Below are positions 46,706 to 55,626 of a DNA stretch of 64,000 bases, piece after piece. The notes beneath the pieces are model-generated. The model worked only from the letters and a program-made list of their open reading frames with translations. It searched no databases and was not told the DNA's origin. This DNA is from Neisseriaceae bacterium JH1-16 (GTDB lineage Bacteria; Pseudomonadota; Gammaproteobacteria; Burkholderiales; Chromobacteriaceae), in assembly GCA_025989215.1 (NCBI GenBank), contig JAPDNP010000003.1:62001-126000 (forward strand), given 5' to 3'. Numbering within the stretch: the stretch's first letter is position 1; each line of letters begins with the position of its first letter. The translations under genes were made by a program, and so were the position numbers.

Positions 46706-48970
46706 ATGCGTTTTCACTTTCCGCTCGTCATCATCGACGAAGATTTCCGCTCCGAAAACACCAGCGGCTCCGGCATTCGCGAACTCGCGGCCGCCATCGA
46801 AGCCCAGGGCATGGATGTGATCGGCTACACCAGCTACGGCGACATCACCTCGTTCGCCCAGCAGCAAAGCCGCGCCGCCGGCTTCATCTTGTCGATCGAC
46901 GACGAGGAATTCGGCACTGGCTCCCCCGAGGAGACCCAAGAGGCGCTCGCCAACCTGCGCGCCTTCGTCGCCGAGATCCGCCGCCGCAACCCGGACATTC
47001 CGCTTTACCTGTACGGCGAGACGCGCACCTCGCGCCACATCCCCAACGATGTGCTGCGCGAGCTGCATGGCTTCATCCACATGCACGAGGACACCCCGGA
47101 CTTCGTCGCGCGCCACATCATCCGCGAGGCGAAGAGTTACCTCGACAGCGTGGCGCCGCCGTTCTTCCGCGCGCTGGTCGACTACGCCTACGACGGTTCC
47201 TACTCCTGGCACTGCCCGGGACACTCCGGCGGCGTGGCCTTCCTGAAGAGCCCGGTCGGCCAGATGTTCCACCAGTTCTTCGGCGAGAACATGCTGCGCG
47301 CCGACGTGTGCAATGCGGTCGACGAACTGGGCCAGTTGCTCGACCACACCGGCCCGGTAGCGGCCAGCGAGCGCAACGCCGCGCGCATCTTCAACGCCGA
47401 CCACCTGTTCTTCGTCACCAACGGCACCTCGACATCGAACAAGATCGTCTGGCACAGCACCGTCGCTGCCGGCGACATCGTGCTGGTCGACCGCAACTGC
47501 CACAAGTCGAACCTGCACGCGATCATGATGACCGGCGCGGTGCCGGTGTTCCTGATGCCGACCCGCAACCACTACGGCATCATCGGCCCGATTCCGAAGT
47601 CGGAATTCGAGCCGGCCAACATCAAGAAAAAGATCCTGGCCAACCCGTTCGCGCGCGCGATCCTCGCCAAGAACCCGAACGCCAAACCGCGCATCCTGAC
47701 GCTGACTCAGTCCACCTACGACGGCATCCTGTACAACGTCGAAGAGATCAAGGGCCTGCTCGACGGCGAGGTCGACACGCTGCACTTCGACGAAGCCTGG
47801 CTGCCGCACGCGACCTTCCACGACTTCTACGGCGACTTCCACGCCATCGGCGAGGGCCGGCCGCGTTGCCAGGAATCGATGATCTTCTCGACCCAGTCCA
47901 CCCACAAGCTGCTGGCTGGTTTGAGCCAGGCCTCGCAGATCATGGTGCAGGACCCGGTCAACCGTAAGCTCGATACCCACAGCTTCAACGAAGCGTATCT
48001 GATGCACACCTCGACCAGCCCGCAGTACGCGATCATCGCCAGCTGCGACGTCGCCGCGGCGATGATGGAACAGCCGGGCGGCCAGGCGCTGGTGGAAGAG
48101 TCGCTGGTCGAGGCGCTCGACTTCCGCCGCGCGATGCGCAAGGTCGACGAGGAATACGGCGACGACTGGTGGTTCTCGGTGTGGGGCCCGGACAAGCTGT
48201 CCGACGACGGCATCTGCGATCCGGCCGACTGGACGCTGGCCGCCGACGAGCGCTGGCACGGCTTCGGCCCGGTCGCAGAGGGCTTCAACCTGCTCGACCC
48301 GATCAAGGCGACGCTGATCACCCCGGGCCTGAACATGGACGGCGAATTCGCCGACAGCGGCATCCCGGCGGCGATCGTCACCAAGTATTTGTCCGAGCAC
48401 GGCGTAGTGGTGGAGAAAACCGGCCTGTACAGCTTCTTCATCATGTTCACCATCGGCATCACCAAGGGCCGCTGGAACACCTTGATCTCGCTGCTGCAGC
48501 AGTTCAAAGACGACTACGACAAGAACCAGCCGATGTGGCGGATCATGCCGGAGTTCGTCGCCAAGCAGCCGCAGTACGAACGCGTCGGCCTGCGCGACCT
48601 ATGCCAGAAGATCCACGACGTCTACCGCCGTCACGACATCGCCCGCCTGACCACCGAGGTCTACCTGTCGGACATGGTACCGGCGATGAAGCCGTCGGAC
48701 GCGTTCGCCAAGATGGCGCACCGCGAGATCGAGCGGGTGGCAATCGACCAGCTGGAAGGCCGCGTCACCGCGGTGATGCTGACCCCGTACCCGCCGGGCA
48801 TCCCGCTCTTGGTACCGGGCGAACAGTTCAACCGGACCATCGTCGACTACCTGCGCTTCGCCGAGGACTTCAACCGTGAACTGCCGGGCTTCGAGACCGA
48901 CGTGCACGGCCTGATCGCCGAGGAACGCGACGGACGCCGGGTGTACGGTGTCGACTGCGTGAAGCAGTAA
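46706..48970 (+). CDS. Lysine/arginine/ornithine decarboxylase (fold III, acid-resistance type)
   Basis: The 754-residue PLP enzyme removes CO2 from a basic amino acid to give cadaverine, agmatine or putrescine and raises pH. It has the N-terminal wing domain (about 1-130, response-regulator-like), PLP domain with the Schiff-base Lys401 (STHKLLAGLSQAS), and a C-terminal domain with MLVPYPPG-like MLTPYPPGIPLLVPGE. It resembles Pseudomonas LdcA and E. coli LdcI/AdiA along its length. The choice between Lys, Arg and Orn cannot be made from sequence by eye. ATG 46706 is used because AAGGA is upstream and homologues start here. A terminator follows. Confidence 0.9.
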   Translation: MRFHFPLVIIDEDFRSENTSGSGIRELAAAIEAQGMDVIGYTSYGDITSFAQQQSRAAGFILSIDDEEFGTGSPEETQEALANLRAFVAEIRRRNPDIPLYLYGETRTSRHIPNDVLRELHGFIHMHEDTPDFVARHIIREAKSYLDSVAPPFFRALVDYAYDGSYSWHCPGHSGGVAFLKSPVGQMFHQFFGENMLRADVCNAVDELGQLLDHTGPVAASERNAARIFNADHLFFVTNGTSTSNKIVWHSTVAAGDIVLVDRNCHKSNLHAIMMTGAVPVFLMPTRNHYGIIGPIPKSEFEPANIKKKILANPFARAILAKNPNAKPRILTLTQSTYDGILYNVEEIKGLLDGEVDTLHFDEAWLPHATFHDFYGDFHAIGEGRPRCQESMIFSTQSTHKLLAGLSQASQIMVQDPVNRKLDTHSFNEAYLMHTSTSPQYAIIASCDVAAAMMEQPGGQALVEESLVEALDFRRAMRKVDEEYGDDWWFSVWGPDKLSDDGICDPADWTLAADERWHGFGPVAEGFNLLDPIKATLITPGLNMDGEFADSGIPAAIVTKYLSEHGVVVEKTGLYSFFIMFTIGITKGRWNTLISLLQQFKDDYDKNQPMWRIMPEFVAKQPQYERVGLRDLCQKIHDVYRRHDIARLTTEVYLSDMVPAMKPSDAFAKMAHREIERVAIDQLEGRVTAVMLTPYPPGIPLLVPGEQFNRTIVDYLRFAEDFNRELPGFETDVHGLIAEERDGRRVYGVDCVKQ

Positions 48971-48976
48971 ACGACC

Positions 48977-49004
48977 ACGGCGCGGATCCCTCCGCGCCGT
49001 TTTG
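48977..49004 (+). terminator. Terminator of the decarboxylase gene
   Basis: A 10-bp ACGGCGCGGA stem, TCCC loop and short T-run. Confidence 0.75.
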
Positions 49005-49047
49005 CCATCTGCCTCACCCAACCTTCAGCCATCCCGGAATCCAAGCC

Positions 49048-49680
49048 ATGTCCAAGCGCGTCGTGTTCATCCTCGACCTGATCGTCAACCTGGCCCTGCC
49101 CTGGCTCGCCTACACGCTGACCGTGGCGCGCTTTGGCGAGTTCGGCGGCCTGCTCGCCTCGGCGTTGCCGCCGCTCGCGTGGAGCCTGGTCGAGCTGGCG
49201 CGGTTCCGCCGTCTCGACCCGATCAGCGCGCTGGCGCTGGCCGGCATCGCCCTGTCGGTGCTGGGCCTCGCGCTCGGCGGCAGCCCGCGGCTGCTGTTGT
49301 TGCGCGAATCGCTGGTCTCCGGCCTGATCGGCCTGGTATTCCTGGTATCTCTGCTGTTCGGCCGACCGCTGATCTACCACCTGGCCTATGCCACACTGCG
49401 CCGCGAGGACGACAACCATGCCGAGAGCTTCCGGCAGCGCTGGCAGGACAGCCCGATGCTACAGCAGGCGATGCGTACGATGACCCTGATGTGGGGCGTC
49501 GGGCTGAGCGGCGAGACCGCACTGCGCAGCTGGATGGCCTGGAACTGGAGCACTACCCGCTTCCTGGCGATATCGCCGCTGATCGGCTACGGCCTCTATG
49601 GCGCGCTGACCCTGTGGACGCTGTGGTACCGGCGCCGGCTGGGCCGGCAGCGCAGCACGGCTGCGCCACAGAGCGCCTGA
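49048..49680 (+). CDS. Multi-spanning membrane protein (VC0807-like family)
   Basis: The 210-residue protein has about six hydrophobic segments (near 8-28, 32-48, 58-76, 85-105, 140-160, 172-192) and a polar loop with NHAESFRQRWQD. It is similar to the uncharacterised VC0807 family (DUF3159-like intracellular-septation type cannot be excluded). Nothing in the sequence shows a function. It follows the decarboxylase after a terminator, so is probably independent. Confidence 0.6.
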   Translation: MSKRVVFILDLIVNLALPWLAYTLTVARFGEFGGLLASALPPLAWSLVELARFRRLDPISALALAGIALSVLGLALGGSPRLLLLRESLVSGLIGLVFLVSLLFGRPLIYHLAYATLRREDDNHAESFRQRWQDSPMLQQAMRTMTLMWGVGLSGETALRSWMAWNWSTTRFLAISPLIGYGLYGALTLWTLWYRRRLGRQRSTAAPQSA

Positions 49681-49684
49681 CAAT

Positions 49685-49716
49685 GAAAACGGCCGCCCCA
49701 TCGGGCGGCCGTTTTC
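49685..49716. terminator. Bidirectional terminator between convergent genes
   Basis: A perfect 14-bp GAAAACGGCCGCCC stem with a 4-nt loop; A4 and T4 runs serve both strands. Confidence 0.88.
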
Positions 49717-49754
49717 ATTTTGGTCTGCTTCAGGAGACAAGCGAACCATAAGGC

Positions 49755-50489
49755 TCAAGGCAGGAACTGCTGCGGGTCGATCGCCTTGCCCTGGTAGCGC
49801 AACTCGAAGTGCAATTGCGTGCGGTCGGCGGCGGTGCTACCCATCAGCGCGATCTTCTGCCCCTGGGTGACGCGCTGCCCTTCCTTGACCAGCAGCGACT
49901 GGTTGTTAGCGTAGGCGGTCAGGTAGTTGCTGTCGTGCTGGATGATCACCAGATTGCCGTAGCCGCGGATATTGGTGCCGGCGAACGCCACCTTGCCGGC
50001 CGCGGCGGCCACAATCGGCGCCCCGGCGCTACCGCCGATATCGATGCCCTTGCTGGTACCGCCGTCGAAACGTTTGAGCAGCGGCCCCTTCGCCGGCCAC
50101 TGCAGCGCAAAGCTCAGCGCCGGTTTGGACGGCACCGGGGTCGGACTCGGACTCGGGACCGGTGTAGGCGCCGGCTTGCTGGCCGCACCACCGCCACTCG
50201 ACGACGGCTTGCTCGACGCGGTCGCGCCGCCCGGCGGGACCACGCGCAGCACCTGGCCGGCGTCGATCTGCGCGGCATTGGTGAGATTGTTCCAGCGGCT
50301 CAGTTCGGCGACGCTGCGGCCATTGTTCTTGGCGATGCGAAACAGCGTATCGCCCGGCTGGACCCGGTAATAGCCGACCGGCACCGGTGCGTTGTAATTG
50401 GTGCTGGCGCAGGCGGCGACCAGGCCGGCCAACAGCACGGCGCTGACACCGGCGCGCAGCCGGGAGAAAGAGGACATGGTGAATCGCAT
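49755..50489 (-). CDS. nlpD: NlpD-like lipoprotein, LysM plus degenerate M23 domain
   Basis: The 244-residue protein is a lipoprotein (lipobox LVAAC, Cys27) with a LysM domain (about 41-86), a Pro/Ser-rich linker and a C-terminal LytM domain (about 130-243). The metal ligands are not all kept: the first His of HxxxD is missing (SKGIDIGG) and the HxH pair reads HFE, as in E. coli NlpD, which is not a hydrolase but switches on AmiC. AmiC is present at 2586-3839. The start is uncertain; 50489 (MRFTMSS) or 50477 are both possible. Confidence 0.85.
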   Translation of the reverse strand: MRFTMSSFSRLRAGVSAVLLAGLVAACASTNYNAPVPVGYYRVQPGDTLFRIAKNNGRSVAELSRWNNLTNAAQIDAGQVLRVVPPGGATASSKPSSSGGGAASKPAPTPVPSPSPTPVPSKPALSFALQWPAKGPLLKRFDGGTSKGIDIGGSAGAPIVAAAAGKVAFAGTNIRGYGNLVIIQHDSNYLTAYANNQSLLVKEGQRVTQGQKIALMGSTAADRTQLHFELRYQGKAIDPQQFLP

Positions 50490-50655
50490 GGCCGCCATTC
50501 TAGCATCGGCGTGCCGGATGCACGCGCCGCGACGCCTCGCCACCCATACTGCATTGCCATCCTCCGGATCACATCGGCCACCTCGCCAATCAGAACGGCA
50601 TCGCCTCATCTTCTCCGCAATCCAAGCGCCGCACCGATGGCCAGTCCTTGGCTGC

Positions 50656-50685
50656 TTGGCCGAAGCGTCAGCTCGCTTCGGCCAA
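50656..50685. repeat. Inverted pair of the TTGGCCGAA repeat downstream of the transsulfuration gene
   Basis: TTGGCCGAAGCG, six bases, CGCTTCGGCCAA form a perfect 12-bp hairpin 11 bp after the stop codon of the minus-strand gene. It may act as its transcript end, though a clear T-run is lacking. Confidence 0.9.
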
Positions 50686-50696
50686 CTTGCGCTCGA

Positions 50697-51839
50697 TCAG
50701 CCCAGCGCCTGCGCCAGGTCGGCCAGGATGTCGTCGATGTCCTCGATGCCGATCGACAGCCGCAGCAATCCTTCACGAATGCCGAGCTTCTGCTTCTGCT
50801 CGGCCGGCATCGAGCCGTGCGACATGGTCGCCGAGTGGTTGACCAGCGACTCCACGCCGCCGAGCGACTCGGCCAGCGCAAACAGTTTCAGCCGCTCCGC
50901 CACCCGGCTGGCCGCCTCGCGGCTGTCATCTTTCAGGTAGATCGACACAACGCCGCCGAAACGCTTCATCTGCCGGGCCGCCAGCGCGTGGCCCGGAAAT
51001 TCCGGCAGGCCCGGATAGAACACCTTCTCGATCGCCGGATGCGATTCGAGGAAGGCGGCGACCCGCTCGGCGTTGTCGCAATGGCGGTCCATGCGCAGCG
51101 GCAGCGTCTTGATGCCGCGCAGGGTCAGGAAGCAGTCCTGCGGCCCCGGCACCGCGCCGGTCGAGTTCTGGATGAAGCGGATCGCCTTGTAGCGCGCCTC
51201 GTCGTTGAGCGCCACCAGGCCCAGCAACACGTCGGAGTGTCCGCCCAAGTACTTGGTCGCCGAGTGCACGACGATGTCGGCGCCCAGGTCGAGCGGGTTC
51301 TGCAGATACGGCGACGCGAAGGTGCTGTCGACCGCCACCGCGACCCCGTGGCGATGCGCTTCGGCCGACAGCGCGGCAATGTCGACGATGGCCAGCAGCG
51401 GGTTGGTCGGCGACTCCAGCCACAGCAGCTTCACATTGCTGCTGAGCTGATCGGCCAGGGTCGAGGCATCGGTCAGGTCGGCGAAGCGCACCTCGATGCC
51501 CTGCTCGGCCATTACCCGAGTCAACAGCCGGTAGGCGCCGCCGTACAGATCGGCCACCGCCAGCACCGCATCGCCCGGCTTCAGGCTGGCGCGCAGCACC
51601 GCGTCGATCGCTGCCATGCCGCTGGCGAAGGCTAGGCCGTATTTGGCGTTTTCCAGGCTGGCCAGGCAGTCCTCCAGTGCCGAGCGGGTCGGTGTGCCGG
51701 TCCGCGCGTAGGAATAAGGCAGCGTCTCGCCGACATGATGGTGCGCAAACACCGAGGTCTGGTAGAGCGGCGGCATCACCGCGCGGTTGTGCTGATCGGC
51801 GTCATGGCCGGCATGGATCGCCCGCGTCGCAAATTTCAT
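50697..51839 (-). CDS. Transsulfuration-family PLP enzyme (cystathionine gamma-synthase/lyase type)
   Basis: The 380-residue protein is a fold type I PLP enzyme of the Cys/Met metabolism family, acting on cystathionine or homoserine ester plus cysteine. PLP Lys196 lies in SATKYLGGHSD; other signatures are YSYARTGTPTR (about 42-52) and AFASGMAAIDA (about 70-80). By eye, cystathionine gamma-synthase (metB), gamma-lyase or beta-lyase cannot be told apart. It ends at a repeat-word hairpin. Confidence 0.88.
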   Translation of the reverse strand: MKFATRAIHAGHDADQHNRAVMPPLYQTSVFAHHHVGETLPYSYARTGTPTRSALEDCLASLENAKYGLAFASGMAAIDAVLRASLKPGDAVLAVADLYGGAYRLLTRVMAEQGIEVRFADLTDASTLADQLSSNVKLLWLESPTNPLLAIVDIAALSAEAHRHGVAVAVDSTFASPYLQNPLDLGADIVVHSATKYLGGHSDVLLGLVALNDEARYKAIRFIQNSTGAVPGPQDCFLTLRGIKTLPLRMDRHCDNAERVAAFLESHPAIEKVFYPGLPEFPGHALAARQMKRFGGVVSIYLKDDSREAASRVAERLKLFALAESLGGVESLVNHSATMSHGSMPAEQKQKLGIREGLLRLSIGIEDIDDILADLAQALG

Positions 51840-52072
51840 TCTGTTCTCCCGCTATTTTTTCGACGAACGGCCGCTGTCCAACAACCCAACCAAAACCGGG
51901 CCGACAAGCCGCCATTCAAATTCCAGATTCATTTTCCCGGCGGCAAACAAGCCGATATCTGCCGCGAAAACACCAGTAACGTACTTGATCTTTCTCAATA
52001 AAACGGCGAACTCGCTTTACAGCCCCAACGTCAATCGCTATGGTCGGCAGTTTCGTTTTCCGGATTCGCCGC

Positions 52073-53827
52073 ATGAAGCTTGATCGCGCCTTCGACTTTC
52101 TGCACCACCAGTTGGCCACCCGGCCGCGCGCCGACTGTCTGGCCGCCCGGCAAGGCAACCACTGGCAGGCGCTGTCGACCGCCGAAGTGGCGGCCAGCGT
52201 CGACCGGCTGAGTCTCGGCCTGATCCGGCTCGGCATCGAGCGCGGCGACAAGGTAGCGATTGCCGCCGACAGCTCGATCAGCTGGACGCTGGTCGACCTG
52301 GCACTGCAGCAAGTCGGCGCGATCAGCGTCCCAATCTACCCGACCGCCACCCTAGACGATGCACGCTATATTCTGACCCATGCCGAGGTCAAGCTGGCAT
52401 TCGCCGGCAGCCCGGCGCTGACACGCAAGCTGGCCGAGGCGCTCGGCAAGTTCAGCTGCCCGATCTACGGCCTGACCGACTTTGACGACGCGCCGAGCTG
52501 GCGGCAGATCGATGCACTCGGCCGCGATGAGGACCGGGCCATGTTGGCCGAACGACGCGATGCGATTGGCCGCGACGACGTCTTCACCATCATCTACACC
52601 TCCGGCACCACCGGACGCGCCAAGGGCGTGCTGCTCAGCCACGGCAACGTGGTCAGCGACGTACTGGCGGTCGACAAGCATTGCCGGACGCTGAACGGCT
52701 CGCAGCGCGCGCTGTCCTTCCTGCCGCAGTCGCACATCTTCGAGCGCGCCGGCGTGCTCTATTACCTGTATACCGGCACCGGCGTGTACTTCTCCTCGGT
52801 GGACGGCCTGTCCAGCGCGATGCAGGAGGTCAAGCCGCACACCTTCAGCGCGGTGCCGCGCGTGCTGGAGAAGGTCTACGAGAGGCTGCACGCCAAGGAA
52901 AAAGAGCTGTCCGGCTTGCAGCGGTGCATCTACCGCCGCGCACTGAGGTTGGCCGAACACTACGAGCCGAACGCCACGCCCGGCCCGCTGCTGGCGCTGC
53001 AGTTGGCGCTGGCGAAGAAGCTGGTGTTCAGCAAGTGGCGTGCCGCGATGGGCGGCGAGCTGATGGCGATCAACGTCGGCTCGGCGGCGCTGCAGCCGCG
53101 CCTCGCCCGGCTGTTCTGGGCCTGCGGCGTGACCGTCAGCGAGGGCTACGGCATGACCGAGAGCTCGCCGGCGCTGACCGCCAACCCGTTCAACGCCAAA
53201 GGCGTGCGCATCGGCAGTGTCGGCGTGCCGCTCGACGGTGTCGAGTTCCGCCTCGCCGACGACGGCGAGATCCTGGTGCGCGGCCCGATGGTGATGCAGG
53301 GCTATTACAAGGAGCCGGAACTGACCGCCGAAACCCTGCGTGACGGCTGGCTGCACACCGGCGATATCGGCGTGTTCGAGCACGGCTACCTGCGCATCAC
53401 CGACCGCAAGAAGGAGATGTTCAAGACCAGCAACGGCAAGTACATCGCGCCGCAGGTGATCGAGAACAAGCTGAAGGAATCGGCGTTCATCGACCAGATC
53501 ATGGTGGTCGGCGACGGGCAGAAATTCGCCGCCGCACTGATCGTGCCGCTGTTCGCCAAGCTGAAGGAATGGTGCATCGAGCAGGGCATCGCCTACACCA
53601 GCGACGGCGAAATGGCGCGCAACCCGATGGTGCAGGCGCTGATCGACCGCGAGGTGAAGCGCTTCAACCGCTATTTCGGCCACTGGGAGCACGTCAAGAA
53701 GTTCGCGCTGCTCGACAGGCCCTGGTGCGTCGACTCGGGCGAGCTGGCGCCGACGCTGAAACTGCGGCGCAAGGTGATCGTCGAACGCTGCCGCGACGAG
53801 ATCGCCCGGCTGTACGCGCCGGCCTGA
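52073..53827 (+). CDS. AMP-forming long-chain acyl-CoA synthetase
   Basis: The 584-residue protein joins a fatty acid to CoA through an acyl-AMP. The P-loop YTSGTTGRAKGVLLSHGN (about 178-195), the EGYGMTESSP motif near 362-371, and the hinge motif DGWLHTGDIG with ITDRKKEMFKTSNGKYIAP are present. It resembles the FadD15/LACS group used in bacteria and eukaryotes rather than E. coli FadD. The start at 52073 (MKLDRAFDF) is chosen over 52040. Two repeat words encode MLAER and RLAEH. Confidence 0.88.
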   Translation: MKLDRAFDFLHHQLATRPRADCLAARQGNHWQALSTAEVAASVDRLSLGLIRLGIERGDKVAIAADSSISWTLVDLALQQVGAISVPIYPTATLDDARYILTHAEVKLAFAGSPALTRKLAEALGKFSCPIYGLTDFDDAPSWRQIDALGRDEDRAMLAERRDAIGRDDVFTIIYTSGTTGRAKGVLLSHGNVVSDVLAVDKHCRTLNGSQRALSFLPQSHIFERAGVLYYLYTGTGVYFSSVDGLSSAMQEVKPHTFSAVPRVLEKVYERLHAKEKELSGLQRCIYRRALRLAEHYEPNATPGPLLALQLALAKKLVFSKWRAAMGGELMAINVGSAALQPRLARLFWACGVTVSEGYGMTESSPALTANPFNAKGVRIGSVGVPLDGVEFRLADDGEILVRGPMVMQGYYKEPELTAETLRDGWLHTGDIGVFEHGYLRITDRKKEMFKTSNGKYIAPQVIENKLKESAFIDQIMVVGDGQKFAAALIVPLFAKLKEWCIEQGIAYTSDGEMARNPMVQALIDREVKRFNRYFGHWEHVKKFALLDRPWCVDSGELAPTLKLRRKVIVERCRDEIARLYAPA

Positions 53828-53847
53828 GCTCGTCGACCGGACACGAC

Positions 53848-53872
53848 AACGCCCCGCATTGCGGGGCGTTTT
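53848..53872 (+). terminator. Terminator of the acyl-CoA synthetase gene
   Basis: A 10-bp AACGCCCCGC stem with ATT loop and T4. A repeat-word copy (53891-53899) follows. Confidence 0.8.
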
Positions 53873-53940
53873 GCATGGGACCTCGTTCGGTTCGGCCAAC
53901 CTTGAGGGCCGCTTGAACCGCTTGTCCGGGCCGGCCCCGG

Positions 53941-54606
53941 CTAGCGCTGATGCGCCCGCTCCAGGCGCAGCTCGACGCGCTTCTGCAGCCGCTCGAAGCT
54001 GGCCGACAGCACCCAGTACACCAGCGCCGCCGCCAGGTACAGCGGCAGCGGCTGGAAGGTCTGCGCGATCAGTTCCTTGGTCCCCAGCATCAGCTCGGTG
54101 ACGGTGATCACCGACACCAGCGAGGTGTCCTTGATCAGCGAGATCAGGCTGTTCGACAGGCTGGGCACCGCCAGGCGCAGCGCCTGCGGCGCCACCACGA
54201 AGCGCATCGTCTGCCACCAGGTGAAGCCCAGCGACAGGCCCGCATCCCACTGGCCCTTGTGCACCCCGGCGATCGCACCGCGCATGCTCTCGGACAGATA
54301 GGCCGCCACGTTCAGCGTCAGCGACAGGACGCCGGCGCTGACCGGCGAGAACTCGATACCGACGCTCGGCAGGCCGTAATAGATCACGAAGATCTGCACC
54401 AACAGCGGCGTGCCGCGGATCAGACTGACGTATAGCGCGGCGATCTGCGCCAGCACCGGCACTTTTGCCACGCGCAGCAGCGCCACGACGAAGCCGAGCG
54501 CCAGGCCGAGCACCATCGACACCACCGCGAACGCCAGCGTGTAGCCGGTGCCTTTCAGCAATACCGGCCACGCCAACTCGGCCAGCCCCCACCAAGGATG
54601 ATCCAT
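53941..54606 (-). CDS. Polar amino-acid ABC transporter permease
   Basis: The 221-residue inner-membrane protein belongs to the HisM/TcyL family, with about five helices and the EAA loop SMRGAIAGVHKGQWDAGLSLG that meets the ATPase. The start at 54606 (MDHPWWGL) has GGGAGAGG just upstream. It is paired with the binding protein 78 bp upstream in the same direction; no ATPase gene is nearby. A cystine or similar amino-acid cargo is only a guess. Confidence 0.9.
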   Translation of the reverse strand: MDHPWWGLAELAWPVLLKGTGYTLAFAVVSMVLGLALGFVVALLRVAKVPVLAQIAALYVSLIRGTPLLVQIFVIYYGLPSVGIEFSPVSAGVLSLTLNVAAYLSESMRGAIAGVHKGQWDAGLSLGFTWWQTMRFVVAPQALRLAVPSLSNSLISLIKDTSLVSVITVTELMLGTKELIAQTFQPLPLYLAAALVYWVLSASFERLQKRVELRLERAHQR

Positions 54607-54683
54607 GCCCTCTCCCAAATACGACGCCCCCGCACTAGGCGGGGGCGCAAATCCACAGCGACTATTTTAACGCGAAACCGCGC

Positions 54684-55466
54684 TTATTTCTTCGCCGCCG
54701 GGGCCTTGGATACGTCGATGCCGAACCACTTCACCGAAATCTTCTTGAAGGTGCCGTCGGACTTCATGCCGTTGAGCGCGCCGTCGATCGCGCCCTTGAA
54801 CTGCGGGTTGCCCTTGGCAAACGGGATCGCCATCGTCACCGTGTCGCCGACCGGGGCGCCGGCCTTCACCGGCAGCTTCGATTCCTTGATCGCAAACGGG
54901 ATCAGCAGACTGTCGTTCAGCGCCGCATCGATACGGCCGGTGGCCAGATCCTGCAGGTATTCGGGGGAACCCGGGTAGGTCTTCACTTCGACGCCGGCGA
55001 CCTTCTTGGCCATGTCGGCATAGTTGCTGCCCTGGCCGACGCCGAGCTTCTTGCCCTTCAGGTCATCCAGGCTCTTGAAAGTGCGGGTTTCGTTCTTGCG
55101 CACGATCAGCTGCGGGCTGGAGATGGTGTACGGCACCGAGAAATCGAACACCTGCTGGCGCTGCGGGGTCACCGAAACCTGGTTGACCACCACGTCGAAC
55201 TTGCCGGCCTGCAGACCGGCCAGCAGGCCGCTCCATTCGGCGGTAGTGAATTCAGGCTTCACCTTCAGGCGCTTGGCCACCTCGGTGATCACCTCGACGT
55301 CGAAGCCAGTCAGCTGCTGCTTGCTGTCCTTGAAATTGAACGGCGGGTAGGTGCCTTCCAGGCCGATCTTCAGCGTGCCGCGCTGATGCACGGTGTCGAG
55401 CAGGTCGGCAGCGAAGGCCGACGACGCGGTGGCCAGCAGGGCCAGCGATACAAGCAGCTTTTTCAT
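54684..55466 (-). CDS. Amino-acid ABC transporter, periplasmic binding protein
   Basis: The 260-residue precursor has a signal peptide of about 19 residues (SSAFA, then ADLLDTV) and a type II solute-binding fold: IGLEGTYPPFNFKDSKQQLTGFDVEV, NQVSVTPQRQQVFDFSVPY and LGVGQGSNYADMAKK are the family signatures for polar amino acids. FliY/TcyJ-like cystine binding is possible but not proved. First gene of the short transporter operon. Confidence 0.9.
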   Translation of the reverse strand: MKKLLVSLALLATASSAFAADLLDTVHQRGTLKIGLEGTYPPFNFKDSKQQLTGFDVEVITEVAKRLKVKPEFTTAEWSGLLAGLQAGKFDVVVNQVSVTPQRQQVFDFSVPYTISSPQLIVRKNETRTFKSLDDLKGKKLGVGQGSNYADMAKKVAGVEVKTYPGSPEYLQDLATGRIDAALNDSLLIPFAIKESKLPVKAGAPVGDTVTMAIPFAKGNPQFKGAIDGALNGMKSDGTFKKISVKWFGIDVSKAPAAKK

Positions 55467-55626
55467 TTACATAGAACCTTTAGTTATTAATAGCAATAAC
55501 AACATAACAATGCGGAATTTATCAATTCCACATCGATCTGACCAGTTGCTAATACCTATCGATGACATTCTATGTCGCTATCGGCTACCCCGCTGCCTCG
55601 GCTGCTATCCCCTATTCACAATTCAC

